DNA of 64,000 nucleotides from Moniliophthora roreri. Lineage: Eukaryota > Basidiomycota > Agaricomycetes > Agaricales > Marasmiaceae. The notes under the pieces were generated by a model. That model searched no databases. It had not been told where the DNA came from and saw nothing but the letters and a program-made list of their open reading frames with translations. Made by a program: the position numbers and the translations under genes. Positions within the stretch are counted from its first letter, which is position 1. Each line of letters starts with the position of its first letter. The stretch covers positions 744,001 through 808,000 of the forward strand of contig LATX02000035.1 of assembly GCA_001466705.2 (NCBI GenBank). The letters run 5' to 3'. Of this stretch, positions 10,766 through 23,281 are shown piece by piece.

Positions 10766-13171
10766 ATGACGACTGCCCCAGTATCAGCAGCGCAGGCTAT
10801 TGGCGAGTATCTGCAGGCTCCAGATGATCTTGTCAAGATCTCCGCATACAGGAAGAAACTCGAGAAGGAAAAGGCATCGATTGATGCACGGTTGAAGAGT
10901 GGTGTCAAGGAGCAGCTGCAGGCGACAAGAGAAGGATTAAGGAAACTGTTGAGCACAAGAAGTAACGTGCAGAGCATTAGGGATGAAATGGTGGTCATCG
11001 AGAACGAGTTCAACGATCCCCAGAACAGAGTTGCGACATTCGACCAAATCAGTCGGGTGAGTTTTTATATCTCGTTTATATTCAGATATACTCAACGTAA
11101 ACTGTAGGTATCGATGGTTCACCGAAACTTTGAGCAGACAGAAGAAGTGGTGAATAACCTCCTTGAGATGAACTCAAAGCTTGACATGCTCGAGGACATG
11201 CTAGAAACAGATAGCCAGGACATTTTGGGCCCAGCTCCCAATCTCCTCGTTATTCATTATATCCTGAACCAACTCGAAACCTTCCGGAATCAGACTATGC
11301 ACCAGGCGAAAAAGGCTTCTGCCAAGTCGAGGGAGACATTGAACCGGTGGTTCGAACGGTTAAACACTGTCATTGAAGCATTCGACCAGTACATTATCGC
11401 TCTGGCCCGGAATATTCTTGCTATAGTGAGAGAGGGCAATAGAGACGTCGTAGTCAAGTTGTTGAAGATCGCAGAAATGGAGGGTCGGGAGGATGAAAAG
11501 GTACGTGGAAATGCTTTGATATTGTTATCAGTGTACTGACTGTGTACGCAAGGCTATAGCAATTCGTCTCGTGAAAAAAGCCGCCAAGATGGACGCTGCA
11601 TCGAAGTTCAAGTCCATGGCGGCCAACGCCCGTGTTATCAAACACTATCGTTCCAAAATCACGAAAGCCATTTCCGACTCTATTAAAGACGAATTCGAGG
11701 AGGCGTACAGACGTGACGAGCAGGATCCAACGAGCTTCCTCAGCAACCTTGGATGGATATACCAAGACATCATCCGCATCGAGAAAGACGTCGTACCATG
11801 TTTCCCTCCTGAATACGACATCTACTCCCACTACATACGAGAGTACCACAGAGCTCTCAACGCTACCATCAAGAAACTGGTTGCGTCAGAGCCAGGTGCT
11901 AGCGTCCTTCTTGTTCTCTTCGAGTGGCTGAAGCAATACAAGAAGGACATGAAGGAGCTGAACGTGCCCCCGGAGCTACTCGAGCCAGCTCTTCTTGACG
12001 GCAAAGAGCAGTCTCTCATCGAGGACTACCTCCAGGTCATCGTCAAGAAGCTCGATGAATGGTCAGCCAACCTCATGAAGACAGAACTAGAAGAGTTCTC
12101 TTCGCGAAAGGATTCCCCCGAGATCGACGCAGATGGCCTGTATGTCTCTCAGGGGGGCGCAGCTATCATGTTCCAGATGGTCAATCAACAGATTGATTTA
12201 GCTATGGAGAGTGGTCAGGGCGCTATCCTTGCTCGCGTGGTTGGCGAGACGCAGCGTGTGATGCGTAGTATGCAGGAGCAGTGGGTCAAGGCTGTTGAGG
12301 CCGAGTACAAAAAGTACATCGAAAAACCCGAAGAGTCGGCCCCAGGTCTCACTGATTACTATATCACCCTCGCCAATGATCAGCACAAGTCTGCAGAGTA
12401 CGCCGAAGCACTTTTGGCGCGCCTTGAGCCTTTGGTGTCCGAGAAGTATCGCGTGCCAATCAACCAGCATTTCAACGACGCCATCGATGGATACCTAGAT
12501 GTTGCAAAGAAGTGTACACAAACATTAATCAAAGTGATATTCAACGATGTAAAGCCTGCGACGAAGAACCTATTCCAAGCACCGTGGTACGATGGGTTAA
12601 TGGGGCAGATTGTGGAGACTATGAAGGACTATGTCACGAACGACTACCAAGTTTACCTCAACCCATCTCTCGTCGAGGATCTCATAGAAGACTTGATTGA
12701 TGACTTCCTTCTCATCTACCTAAATGCCTTAGCCAATGCCCCGAAACTCAAAATGCCAGCGGCTACTGAGCAGATAAGGGATGATGTCGGCGCTGTTTTC
12801 GGCTTCTTCAGCACACTGAAACCAGCGCAAGAGGTCGAAGCACGCTTCGAGATCTTGGAAATGATCCTTGGGATGCTGGAGGCGTCGAAAGACATTGTGT
12901 TCCTCTCCTTCTGGTCGTTCGCCAAGGTTCATGGGCCGAACATTTCCTTCGCGGAAGGTTTGATAAGGTCTCGAGGTGATCTTGATCGTTCCGCAGCTGG
13001 CGAGGTTATGGACAGCATAAAGCGGAAAGTTAAGGAAGAGAACCTGGAAGATCGTAAGTCCTACATTGTCCTTTATGCTCTGTGTTTAACTGACTCGCCT
13101 TAGCGCCGGAGCCGACAATCATGAAGAAAGTAACAATACCCAATTCCTTATCTAGATTCCTACGGACATAA
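10766..13171 (+). CDS. SEC6: exocyst complex subunit Sec6
   Basis: Subunit of the exocyst, which tethers secretory vesicles at the plasma membrane of the growing hyphal tip. The protein is about 750 residues, as usual for Sec6/EXOC3. An N-terminal coiled coil (YRKKLEKEKASIDARLKSG, LSTRSNVQSIRDEM, NNLLEMNSKLDMLEDML) leads into the Sec6 helical region, with conserved stretches such as PCFPPEYDIYSHYIREYH, LLVLFEWLKQYKKDM and YVTNDYQVYLNPSLVEDLIE. There are four exons, with introns at 11057-11107, 11501-11552 and about 13054-13103. The last exon ends PNSLSRFLRT and stops at 13171. It converges on QNS1. The sequence around its last codons is found again near 14440 (see findings). Confidence 0.93.
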
Positions 13172-13330
13172 AGATATATCTTGTTACACTATTCTTTCTT
13201 CGTCTTCGTCGGATCGACACTAGATCCGGTTCCGTCTTACTGCCTTGGTTCTTATCAAAAACCATCAAATGACTGCCGTCGCGCCAAAGAACCTGACTTG
13301 TGAAGTGAGATGGGAAGATGACCCAAAGTT
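13172..13330 (-). pseudogene. decayed copy of the QNS1 3' end
   Basis: Read on the minus strand, this stretch resembles the end of QNS1 (14556-14660): FPSHF against FPSRFPWQF, then KTEPD around the QNS1 stop (AKTE). The nearby downstream bases CATCGGATCGACAC and GTTCCGTC...CTTGG are shared. The frame is degenerate. It directly follows the true SEC6 stop. Confidence 0.6.
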
Positions 13331-13727
13331 CAGGCAGACATTGATGCGAGGTCTTCTCGAGTATAGCTTGATCATCACTGTGCAATATGAAGAATGGCGC
13401 GGGAGATCTTCCTCGCAGTCTTTCCAGTTCTTGGCCTGACGTTGCAGAATTTGCGGTCTCTTGTTTAATAACTTGGGTTGAGGGCAAAGTAATGGATGCG
13501 AAACTGCAATGGTGCTGGCAGTGGCGAGCTTAAAGTTAAGAGGCGATGAAACGACAGTGAGCAGAATAGGAAGGATGCTTGACGTGAAGGTGATTGAGTT
13601 TCCGCTGTGCAGAGCGTTCGACGGTGTGGTGCAAGAACTTCGGCCATACTTAGAAACAGGAAAGAGATCGATGTGACCGGGCCATGTTTCGAAACATCCT
13701 AAACCTATCTTTCATCCAACTTTCATC
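13331..13727. other. intergenic, no gene seen
   Basis: Between the QNS1 relic and the small gene. Antisense open frames exist but have no recognisable content. Confidence 0.4.
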
Positions 13728-14233
13728 ATGCCGTACTACTTTGAACCACTCACCGCCGAAAAACACCGCAAGCTTGATGAAGCAGTGTCCCGGTCTATTG
13801 GTCTATTCGGGTCCGGCATAAAGAGCAAGGCGGTCATGTACCTCCTATTGCATGATGTACTCATAGCGACTGCAGATAGACCCCGTCCATGGCGAAACGA
13901 GGAGATGAGATATGAGTACTAACTTTCAAACCCAGCCGAGATCTATCGGTTAGCAGAGCAAGCCTTGATCCCCCGGAATATACGAGCTCTTCAGGAACGC
14001 GGTGAGCTGTTCTCCAGTCTCATGTTGTATAGGCATCGACTTATACTGTCTCCAGAACTGTTGCGAAACCCCGGTTTTTTAGATCCTCCAGAACCTGAGC
14101 CTTCTCCAGAGACAAATGATACGGTGAGCATCATGTACGGATTGCCTCAACAGCCGTAAGCGCTGACATGATCTCTTTTCAGCCCATATTTTCGAGCCTT
14201 GTAGATGACTTGAAGTCCGAAATTCCTCGATAG
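13728..14233 (+). CDS. small protein of unknown function, duplicated family
   Basis: Three exons joined by good splice sites: 13728-13884, 13936-14123 and 14183-14233. The first intron is 51 bp with a perfect TACTAAC branch site about 15 bp before its end. The product is 131 residues, begins MPYYFEPLTAEKHRKLDEAV and ends FSSLVDDLKSEIPR. It has an acidic Pro/Glu stretch (DPPEPEPSPETNDT) near its end. No known domain was recognised. A decayed inverted copy lies at 2407-3025, and that copy stays similar past this gene's stop, so this version may itself be C-terminally truncated. It sits between duplicated SEC6/QNS1 end sequences, as if inserted there. Confidence 0.6.
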
Positions 14234-14555
14234 ATTCAAGTCCCCGGGTCACGGAGCAGTGTAAGGGATTAAGGGGAGGGGGATCCTGTCGACTGGAAAT
14301 ACCAGCTATACGCACTAGGTTGTGATCGGACATAAAAAGAAGACTCAGCCGTTCGGTGACTCGGTTAGTGCTTAGAACGAAGATCTAGGCTTCCAAACGC
14401 TGCAGGAAAGTCATCCAAAATCATCAAACATCCATTCGTCGAGATTCCTACGAACACAACTTACATCTCGTTACGCTATTCATCGGATCGACACATGTAT
14501 CATACAGGGACTCCCTACATCTATACTTTGCGTTATATTGCCAGAACCAGTTCCG
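14234..14555. other. intergenic with a relic of the SEC6 3' end
   Basis: Bases about 14430-14500 repeat the SEC6 terminus and its downstream sequence (GAGATTCCTACGAAC, then TCTCGTTACGCTATTC and CATCGGATCGACAC), matching 13150-13215 in the same orientation. The rest shows no gene. Confidence 0.6.
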
Positions 14556-17500
14556 TCACTCTGTCTTGGCCTTGTCGCTGCTGGAGAGATAGGATCGGTC
14601 GGGAAGCACTGCAGCAACCTCATCGATCTTCTTGAATTGCCATGGGAAACGAGATGGGTAAAGGAAAGGTCGCAAGTCGAATCCTAACCAGGTTATCAGT
14701 TCATGAAAACCAGCCACACATATGTGGATGCTCACTGTTATCGTCGGGGCTATACGATTCCTGAGGTGATACCGTCAACGAAAAAGGCCCCGAGGAAAGT
14801 TTGCGGACTCTACTCACAGCATGGTATGCTGGTGTCAACGTGGTCATCTTGTGTCGGTTCCTTGCATGCTCAAAGAAGAACAGCTTCACTTTCTCGGCGA
14901 TCTAAGGCAACTGTTGGCATTTGTTCTCACAACTCAAGACAACACGTACTTGGATTGGAGACAGGAAGGAGCCCCACTCATGAATGAGTTTTGTGAACAT
15001 ACTGTACGGGCCACATTTCTCGACCTTGCGGAGTCGTCCGAATACCGAAAGCTCGTCGTAAGTCATGCCCATGTCGGCCTGGCCCGGTCGATGATTTTAG
15101 CAGATTCAAACTGCAGCCTCGGTGACATACCTCGTCTGACTGTACATAGGTTTCCGTGATAGGTTCTAGTTCTGCAGTAGGGACAGCATCTAGGAAGCTA
15201 AATCGAGGTGGTGAGTCTGCCATCGAGTCGCTATGTTCCCTTGAACTAACTGACTTTGCCAAGATAGGTAGGTCGAAGGAATCCCGGGCATAAGCAATGA
15301 ACTTCTTGAGGTCAGTCTTGCTAATTCCACCGATAGGATTGATGTCGGCTGAATGACCAATCAGTTGAGATATTCCTGCTAATATAGATGGGATTCATTA
15401 CCTGAGGAACAGTCATACTTAGTGAGGTATCCACGAAGACTAAGGGTTTCTTATTAGGAGAAGAAGTGCGGGGATTGATGGGACCGTACCTTTCGTCTAC
15501 ATTCGCACTGCCCAATACAAGTAGTCCTCCAGCGCGCCCACGAACCCAAGGAAGTAATTGAGCGAACAGATAAGCGAGTACCATTCGAAGCCTAGCCTGT
15601 AAGGAAATTAAATGACGTAGCCAAAGCTGTTGCTAATCATAGTTACCTGGATATTTTGCAACGCCAAGTTCTCAGCATTGGAACCTCCATGTGAGCGAAA
15701 TTGAGGTTTCACGCCCGTAACGAACGCGAACAAATTACGAACCGCTGTGACCACGGTATCCATATTCAAGTCGATATGATAACTACATTCATGTAAGTAC
15801 AAGGTCTAGTAAGGTTGCTCGACACATACCTTCCAATAGATTCCGATAGCTGCCTAGCACGATTACGGGTTTCGGCACTAGAGTTCTCAGTACCCATGTA
15901 GCATGTGTGGAAGATCCTGCTACAAAACTCTCTTGGATCCGAAGGAATGTAACCAGAATCTTCAGGTTCACCAGCGATGCGCCTTGCATCAGCTATGACT
16001 TGTTTATCTGCCCTGCGAGCTGCTTCTGCCACCAATCGGCACATCGAATATACAATAACCGCTGTAGCACAGCTGTCAATACCGCCACTCAAAGGGATAA
16101 AATATCCCTGGGTACGAGAGCGTCTGAGGTAGTCCCAAAGCCAGCAGGCGGGACCTAACCTGTATGAGGGTGAGATCAAATATGGCCGGGATGAAATGTA
16201 TCACTAACGCAATCTCCTCTTCCGGCCTGTGGTATCGAACGTCTAAAGTCTTGGTTGCCAGGAACCCAACCATATCTTCCTCTCGTACTTGCTCAAACTT
16301 GCCGCCAGAGAGAGCGAACGGGACTTCGATCCGATGGTATTGTTCAGCTTGTGTAGCTTGCATACTGCGACTGCTCTTTGCCCGATGCGATCGAATATCT
16401 TCGATATCAATTGTTGCGCTGACCACTTCGACGTCGTTGAGCGAAAATTGCGTTCCCTGAGCGACTATTCTTCCGTTGACAGCAATCATAGCACAACCGT
16501 CATAGTAAAGCCGGTCACCGTCGCATCCTTGCTGGTTAGCATACAGGTAGACTCCACCAAGCTGGAGGAACTGTCAGCTTATGAATTGTGGAATCTGAAT
16601 GTAGCACACTTTGAGAGTGGCCTCCTTTATAAGCTCAACGCGGGTAAACAGTTTGCGAAGCTCGTGATGACTACCGCTGGAGTTTGTAAAGATTTCAACT
16701 CCATCGAGGCCCATGAGAATGTGGGGGCTATAAATAGTGGTGAGGATGACGATCATAACAATCGGGTCCCTACTCACCTGGCCGGAGTAAATAACTCCTC
16801 GCATAGCTCGACTCCAATGCACGTATCTGCAGTGCTCACGACTGCGTCTCCAAATGGAACTTTGGTCTAGTCAGTATTCCATCAGTACATTGAAGGAAAC
16901 CAATTCTCCAGACATGCCTGCCCAGTAACGGCCTGTATAATCCGAGGCAGATAATGATCTTCCCATTGGCGGTGCTTCGACCAAGGTGTGAAGTAACGAA
17001 GTTCGCGATAGTTTCCGTCATTTGCGAGCCACATCTTGGGTCGGATTAAGATGATCTTACGGTCACATATAATGACACGGCAGTTATAGATGGTATTCTT
17101 GTGTACGACCGGCCTGCAAAAGTTGAGTAACTGTGGAATAAATGCAACAATGACGCACATTCCAATGTCACAGACAATGCCCATAGCTTCCTCTGACGCC
17201 AGTATCTTTGCCAGGACTTCCCAAGAATGCAGAACAGTGTCGCCTAGCGTTGTCTCAGTGAGTATACATTCAGCTTCAAATTCGGCAGGAATCGATACCT
17301 TCGAGAAAGTGATCGAGACACCCATATCCACTGTCGATTCCGATTAAGTAAGAATACCTCGACTATCACAGCGAACGGGACGTACGGAATCTCCAACTCA
17401 GGACCCACCCTTAGAGTTGCACTTCGACTCTTTGCAATAACAATACTTTGCAAAATGCGCTCCAAGTTCCCCTAAGTACTTGAGTAAGCTCAATATCATA

Positions 17501-17680
17501 CGCTAAGAAGGTCAATTATACTTGGAAATCAAGGGCCCATTGGTTCAAAGAGCTGCAATGAGTTCAGCAAAACGAATGATCTTCAGGGATTTTCAAGCAA
17601 ACCATCTAGAAAGAAACTTGAGTAGGCGCAGAATTCATCCGGTTGAATACCTACGTTGCAACGGTAATAAGATGGCCCAT
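14556..17680 (-). CDS. QNS1: glutamine-dependent NAD+ synthetase
   Basis: Last enzyme of NAD+ synthesis: amidates nicotinic acid adenine dinucleotide with ammonia from glutamine. Exon 1 (from ATG 17680) reads MGHLITVAT and joins [10 protein letters not shown], then [15 protein letters not shown] and [10 protein letters not shown], the start of the nitrilase-type glutaminase domain. Then come [11 protein letters not shown] and [21 protein letters not shown]. The synthetase domain has the ATP P-loop [43 protein letters not shown] and LTKYDCSS followed by [17 protein letters not shown]. The end matches the family: [19 protein letters not shown], ending DKAKTE. More than ten short introns are needed. 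It converges on SEC6 across the duplicated segment and diverges from the M50B-like gene. Confidence 0.92.
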
Positions 17681-17992
17681 TATCTGACTCGAGATGGTGG
17701 ACGTCCTGGTCAGAAGTGCTTATCACCGACGTCGGATCTGCGGCCCGAATCAGCTGACCGTGACGCGCTATGTCACGAGGCAAGTTGATCGAAGGACGGC
17801 ACCGGAGAACTTTTTTTTGTCCAGGGCTCGAGGACAACACGAGGCAGAACAGCAAAACGCAGCTTCACTCGCTTAGCATTCAATCTCATCCATCACAGAA
17901 CTATATAGAGCCTGTGTCTGCCCTCTAGCGGGGCTTTCTCCCCCTTTTCTTCCTTATACTTACATCTCCGAGAGCGCCTGTGATCCCCAACG
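17681..17992. promoter_or_regulatory. divergent promoter region QNS1/M50B-like
   Basis: 312 bp shared between QNS1 on the minus strand and the M50B-like gene on the plus strand. A TATATAG sequence at 17902-17908 lies about 85 bp upstream of the plus-strand ATG. Confidence 0.45.
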
Positions 17993-19371
17993 ATGGCAAC
18001 ACCCACAAGACCTCCTCTAGCCCCTCCGACTGCGTCTGCCACCGCGGGACCCAGCTCAAGCTCAATGGCGCCAAATGGAGACCAGGTGCGTACACGCAGC
18101 ATTGCCTTTTCGATCTACATCATCACTTACTTCCTTTACTCAGATAGTCGTTCTGTATGTTGTACGTTTGGCTCATTGAAGAGAAGGGATACGTCGGAAG
18201 TCCTGACAATGAATCAGATCATCGCGATGGCCGTTGTCATCTTCGGATTTTGGAACGTGCCAGGAGTGCGGAACCTCATTAACCCTTTCAAGCTGTTCAC
18301 CATTGGGGCTCACGAGTTGTTTCATATAATAGCGGTGCGTTACGTCTTCCCTATTGCTGCCACCTGAAGCTTACCTTCCATCTGCAGGCAATACTATCGG
18401 GGGGTCGAATATTGCGAGTATCAATAGATCCTCACTTGGGAGGTGCGACTATTGTTGAAGGCGGCCGTCCGACTGTGGTTCTGGCGTCCGGTTATCTGGG
18501 ATCAACTGTATTGGGAGGACTGTTTGTGCTTGCAGGGTGGAATATCCTTGTTGCAAAAATAATGAGCTTTGTTCTGGGAGTAGGATTAATTATACCGCTT
18601 AGGCTGGTACGAGATAAACTGTGAGTGACCTTGTTCTTCTGAGTCAATGATACTGAACAATACTGAAATTCCGCTCGTTGTAGAACGATTCTCTTGACGA
18701 TAATGTACGAAATACTGCTCATAGGATTCTGGTTCATCGATCACGGGTATGTTCTCAGAGTGTAAATACGCGACTGTTGTCTGAAAGCAAGTATCCAGCT
18801 CGGCCCTGCGTTGGTACTGCCTCTTCATTGGTGTAATGAAGTACGTGGTTTCCTCTACTGTTGTATTTGGCGTGTTTTTCACTGATGCAACGCTGTTATG
18901 GCTGACAGTATCCTCTTCGTACTCTGTATGTCGTTGCCAAGTCCTTTCCCGGCGCCAAAACAATGTGTACTGATAAATTACTGCGTGTTTAGGGGATGTA
19001 GCGGACGACCGGTTCTTCCACAAGACGAACGACTCGGATGCTACACAATTCGCCATCCTCTACCCCTCAATAGGGCCACACAGTGCGTTTCTGGTCTGCA
19101 GATTTTGTGTTGGAGCTGACAAGTCTAATACTTAGTATGGGCAACTTTTTGGATTACATTCCAGTTGGGTGGGCTCGTTGGTTTCTCGCTACTGGGGATA
19201 TTCGTATTTAAAGTATGTCGACAAACATGCCGGTGGCTGCTTTTACTCATTTCACTTCTTTAGCGCTCGCCGGAGGAGATGTATGCGGAAGCTGGTGAGT
19301 TAGCCTGGCTCATAAGTCTATATCTGATACTCATTTACGAAAACTCAACAGCAAAATTCTTACCTACATGA
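17993..19371 (+). CDS. M50B-like membrane metalloprotease
   Basis: Polytopic membrane protein of the peptidase M50B-like family, common in fungi with unknown substrate. The zinc motif HExxH is seen as IGAHELFHIIA after NPFKLFTIG. The next exon has LSGGRILRVSIDPHLGGATI and VLASGYLGSTVLGGLFVLAG. Membrane segments follow (TILLTIMYEILLIGFWFID, LRWYCLFIGVMN), then the loop DVADDRFFHKTNDSDATQFA and a last segment ending GIFVFK. The second acidic zinc ligand is likely in that loop (DD). About nine exons; the N-terminus is Pro/Ser-rich and cytosolic. The stop at 19371 comes from the short exon ending AKFLPT. Confidence 0.85.
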
Positions 19372-19765
19372 TTCATCATCATCGAAGCTCACGTATGGAT
19401 TCGCGCACGTTTACATGGAATGCATGGACTAGCTATTTTTTGTATGATATACTTTGACCTGGAGGAGTACGTTATAGGAATATAGGAAACCTTCTTCATC
19501 GTGGCTGAGTACTTATTGCATCTATCTTGTTTATACGTCTTCTACCTGATCACAATCATTACTTACAATTCCCGACAGTGAATAGATACCTTGGACTTGC
19601 GTTCGAATTGGACGAACGGAACCGCAGCAACGCAAAGATCCAGACTGAGGTTCCATTCAGGGTAGTCAGGTGACGTTAAAAGAAGGTACTTAAGTTGAAA
19701 ACGACGCGTTTTCTGTGCTAGTTCACTTTGCATTTATACCACGATTTACTTACTGTCGAACTGAA

Positions 19766-20474
19766 ATGGCAAGTGCTTCGTCGGGTCGGGCTTTTTTTTC
19801 CAACTGAATCAACGTAGCCAGGAAAATTGAAACCAGCAAGTTCTCAACCTCAGCCGCCACAGCCGACACCCCAAGGCAGAGGGTAGGTCTCGGGCCACTC
19901 TGTCCATAATACCATTGGCCTCACTACTTTCAAAGGAAGAACATCAACCTAGCGACTAAAGGCAAAGCTCGTGGCAAGGGTACAGAGACCTTCGATCGCC
20001 CAATGCGGATCTCAAAATCAAGACGCGCGGGCCTCCAATTTCCAGTCCACCGCATCCATCGAGACCTGAGGAAAGTCAATGTTGGTAAGATGATTGTCAG
20101 GGTCTTGGCTTCTGGTGAGTTGTGCTAGTCTTACGTGCTTTGTCAACCTTGGTGTTCACATAGTGGTTGTAGTCTACTTGGCTGCTGTTCTTGAGTATCT
20201 CGTTGCCGAACTATGCGAGCTTGCTGGTAATGCTGCAAGAGATGCTCATAAACGAAGAATAATCCCAAGGCACCTGCAACTCGCTATCAGAAATGATGAT
20301 GAGTATGTCAATCCGTTCATTTTCCATCATATACGAGAATTAATGGTCTCTAGATTAGACAAATTGCTTTCATCAGTTACAATTACCCAGGGTGGTGTCG
20401 TTGCAAACATCCATCCAATGTTACTGCCAAAGGGTCATTTCACAAAGAAGCCACAGATATCTCAAGAGATTTGA
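19766..20474 (+). CDS. divergent histone H2A
   Basis: H2A-fold histone with a poorly conserved front half. The core reads [17 protein letters not shown] (canonical [13 protein letters not shown]), then [50 protein letters not shown] and IHPMLLPK. The acidic-patch positions are kept (E in LEYL, AEL and CEL; D, D, E in NDDE). The L1 region [18 protein letters not shown] is unlike canonical RVGAGAPVYL. The tail [12 protein letters not shown] has no SQ[E/D]-aromatic motif of H2A.X, though it ends SQEI. Introns lie at about 19881-19936, 20114-20161 and 20302-20361. The first exon (ATG 19766) does not join in frame by any clear donor, so the N-terminus is unresolved; a later ATG ([10 protein letters not shown]) is possible. 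Confidence 0.7.
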
Positions 20475-20664
20475 TCATCTATTGCTTTTCTTGAGTCCTT
20501 ACTGTTGTTTTTCTTTGCTTTCCCATACTCAATCTGCCAATACCTAGCCATAATCTGTTGTTTTGTACAGTTCAGGTTACCATATCATTCCGATGTAGTC
20601 ACAGAAGGAATCTTTCCATGAACTGCCCCGCATTGTTTTCAGATATTTGAATGCATACAAAAAA

Positions 20665-23058
20665 TTACACTACTGTGGATTCGTCTGTGTTCAGAATCAA
20701 TGTCAAGAAGAAGCGGATGATTTCAAGGAAAGCATCCAGTTCAATGTCTAGCCGTTGCTGTCAGTGAAGGGATATCAAAATATAAAGAATATACCCACGC
20801 TCGTTCACGGTATGGACACCATTGGCCAATCTGTTCGTTTCGTTGCCGCTGTTTTTGTGATTGTATCTGAAGATATGGTCCGTCAACTTCCAGTAGTAAC
20901 GTGTATCAGTATTGCCAGTTGGCATGCCAGGAGCAATAATGATGTTTTCGCCTTCAATCTTGCGGTGAGCATTGTATGTCGCCTTGATGGTACCGGAAAG
21001 GATCTCATAAGGGATAGCGTTCGGGCCCGATGTGGGAGTAACAGGAGCAGGTTCGAGGGCGTTACCAAACGCGTCGCTGAGAGTAAGACGACCTTTGTGC
21101 GGTGCATCCGGTTCAGTGATGTCGACACCAAAAGCGGAGTACGTGAGATTGAACTTCTCTGCGAGTTTCTTGAGAAGTTCAGTGTCGTGTTGTTGTGCTT
21201 CGGCAAGCGAGCTGCTGAATCATAAGTCTTTTCCATATCAACAAGAGATTACCACGTACCTCTGAGTAGAAATACGATGGTTCACCACTGCCCAAGCTTG
21301 CTCGGGGAGCGCGTTGGACTTGACACCACCCTGGATCAAGTCAATGGCTTGTGTGGTTCCGACAAGGCTGATGAGAGCATCTTCCTCGAAAACAATACCC
21401 TGGAGTTTCTTGAGAGCTTTGTCTGACTTGACAGATCGCTTGATAGCCTTTCGCAGATCCGAGGGGAGTCTCTTTGCATGTTCGCCATAGCACTGCAATG
21501 TGTCGTAGAGTACATCGTTTCTAGTCTGAAATAATGACAGTTGGCCAATACGAAAGGCAAATAGTGATTTGAGAACACACCAGCTTGACATCATAGGGGT
21601 GGTCTTCGAACTCGACGAGAAGTTTTGAGAGAATCCCGATACTCTGTAGAATGGATGAGACAAAAACCGTAATCTACCAACTCTTACTCACGGTGTGACT
21701 AGGAGGAACGCTCGAATGACCACCGGGCGAGGTTACTTCAACCCGAGTATCCAAGCCTCCTTTCTCAGCGATACCAGGAGTGGAAAATACAGTTCCATAT
21801 TGCTCAGTGAATCCTCCTGGAGCTCGACAGGGACTTGAGCACTGACAAAGACAGATTCATTTTACGGCCCACCTCCCTCATCCACGACAAAAGCTATTGA
21901 GTTCTCGCCATAGGTCTCCAGCATGGCTTTTCCAAGTGCTTGAGCTCCCTAGAGCGTGTAAGTCGCGCTTTCAGGTCATTGAAAGATATCCTACCTCGCG
22001 CCCCCTGGCCTCTTCATCGAAGCCGTATGCGAGGACAATAGTACGAGTTGGTTGGAAGCCTCCCTCAAGAAGAGACTCGATTGCAGACCTATGACTTTAC
22101 TTAGCCGCTGAATGACGTTCTGGAGCAGGGTTAAAACCTACAACGAACCGATCAAGCCACTCTTATCGTCGCTTGCTCCACGACCCCAGATTCTCTCACC
22201 TGCGTTCCAAGGATTCTGTCAGGGCGATTGAAAGGCCAGAGACGTGGAAACGCAGGAACTACCATCAAAGAAGCCGGAATAAGGTGGGTGGTTCCACTCA
22301 TCAGCAGTCCTGGAATCAACGGGGACGACGTCTATGTCGATATGAGATACTAGACGTGGTAACTACCCAAACCTACGTGCCTTGATGAGCTGCGAGAAGA
22401 AGGGGTTTGAGCGATGTATCGCTTCCAGCCCATTCAAAGAGTAACCCGTAGGTGTTGACCTTCTGAAGGTCGAGTTTTGCGTGTCTATCCGCGAGTTAAT
22501 TTGAAGCTTCGCCATGACAAAACGCAAAACTGACACTAGGGGGAAAGCAGTAGCAAGATATTCGTGCAATTTACTGAAAGTCTCCCAGCGAGGATCAACG
22601 CCAACAGGATCCATATTGTCGTACGACTCGGTCCTGTTCAATTTCGTGTTAGCAAAAACCAACTCCAGAAACGAGATATGGACCCACGGGACTTGAATGG
22701 CGCCAGCTAGCCAGTCAATTGCTCTGATCTTGAACTCCTCCGTATCAAAAGTCTCTCCAAGGCTCGACCAAAGCGCGGAATTCTTCTTCGGAACCAATTC
22801 ACTATATTGAGAACATAGCTTGGAGTCGCCATGGCCGAATTTCCCAGGCTCTGCGAATAGGTGACCGCACCCTTTGAATCCCGCTGCTAGGAATGCACGT
22901 CTGGTCAAAACGAAAAGAAGATATAACAAGCCAGTGAAGATAGCAAGCCTGCGGAAGGCGCGACTCCTCCCGGACTTGGGTCGAGCTTGCTCCTGGGCAT
23001 ATTCCGCAGTGGAGGACAGTGAGTATGCTTTCTCGCCTGCCATGGGTGTGAAGGACAT
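20665..23058 (-). CDS. carboxypeptidase S-like M20 metallopeptidase
   Basis: Gly-Xaa carboxypeptidase of the M20 family, vacuolar in yeast (CPS1). The N-terminus is cytosolic and basic (KSGRSRAFRRL), followed by one membrane anchor (AIFTGLLYLLFVLTRRAFL), as in Cps1. Then come DTEEFKIRAIDWLAGAIQVP and DPVGVDPRWETFSKLHEYL. Downstream exons carry the zinc-site region (HIDIDVVPV-like, WGRGASDDKSGLIG, YGFDEEA) and the dimerisation domain (GEHAKRLPSDLRKAIKRSV). The last exons read APGMPTGNTDTRYYWKLT and LDAFLEIIRFFLTLIL. At least eight introns. The stop is 224 bp downstream of an ABC transporter on the same strand. Zinc ligands are read from several exons, so the exact numbering is not given. Confidence 0.85.
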
Positions 23059-23281
23059 AGGACGTGAGTCGAGAAACAGGCTTATATGTTTATCACGATG
23101 GATTGATCATATGGTGTGTAATGGTGTTATCGTTTATCCTCATTTATCATCGTTGTTTTTCGTTGTTTTTGATCTCACGGCTGCCGCGGAAACCTCCAGG
23201 CGAAAGCTTATGTATCTCCTCTTGGCTCGAAGTCCGGCAGCAGTCCCACAATTCAGCAAAGTAGTATGTATAATGTAGGCA

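Noticed and set aside
20094..20474. Gene start at 20094 for the histone
   Set aside because: The H2A alpha-1 and L1 segments upstream ([15 protein letters not shown]) are in frame with it, so the gene begins further left.
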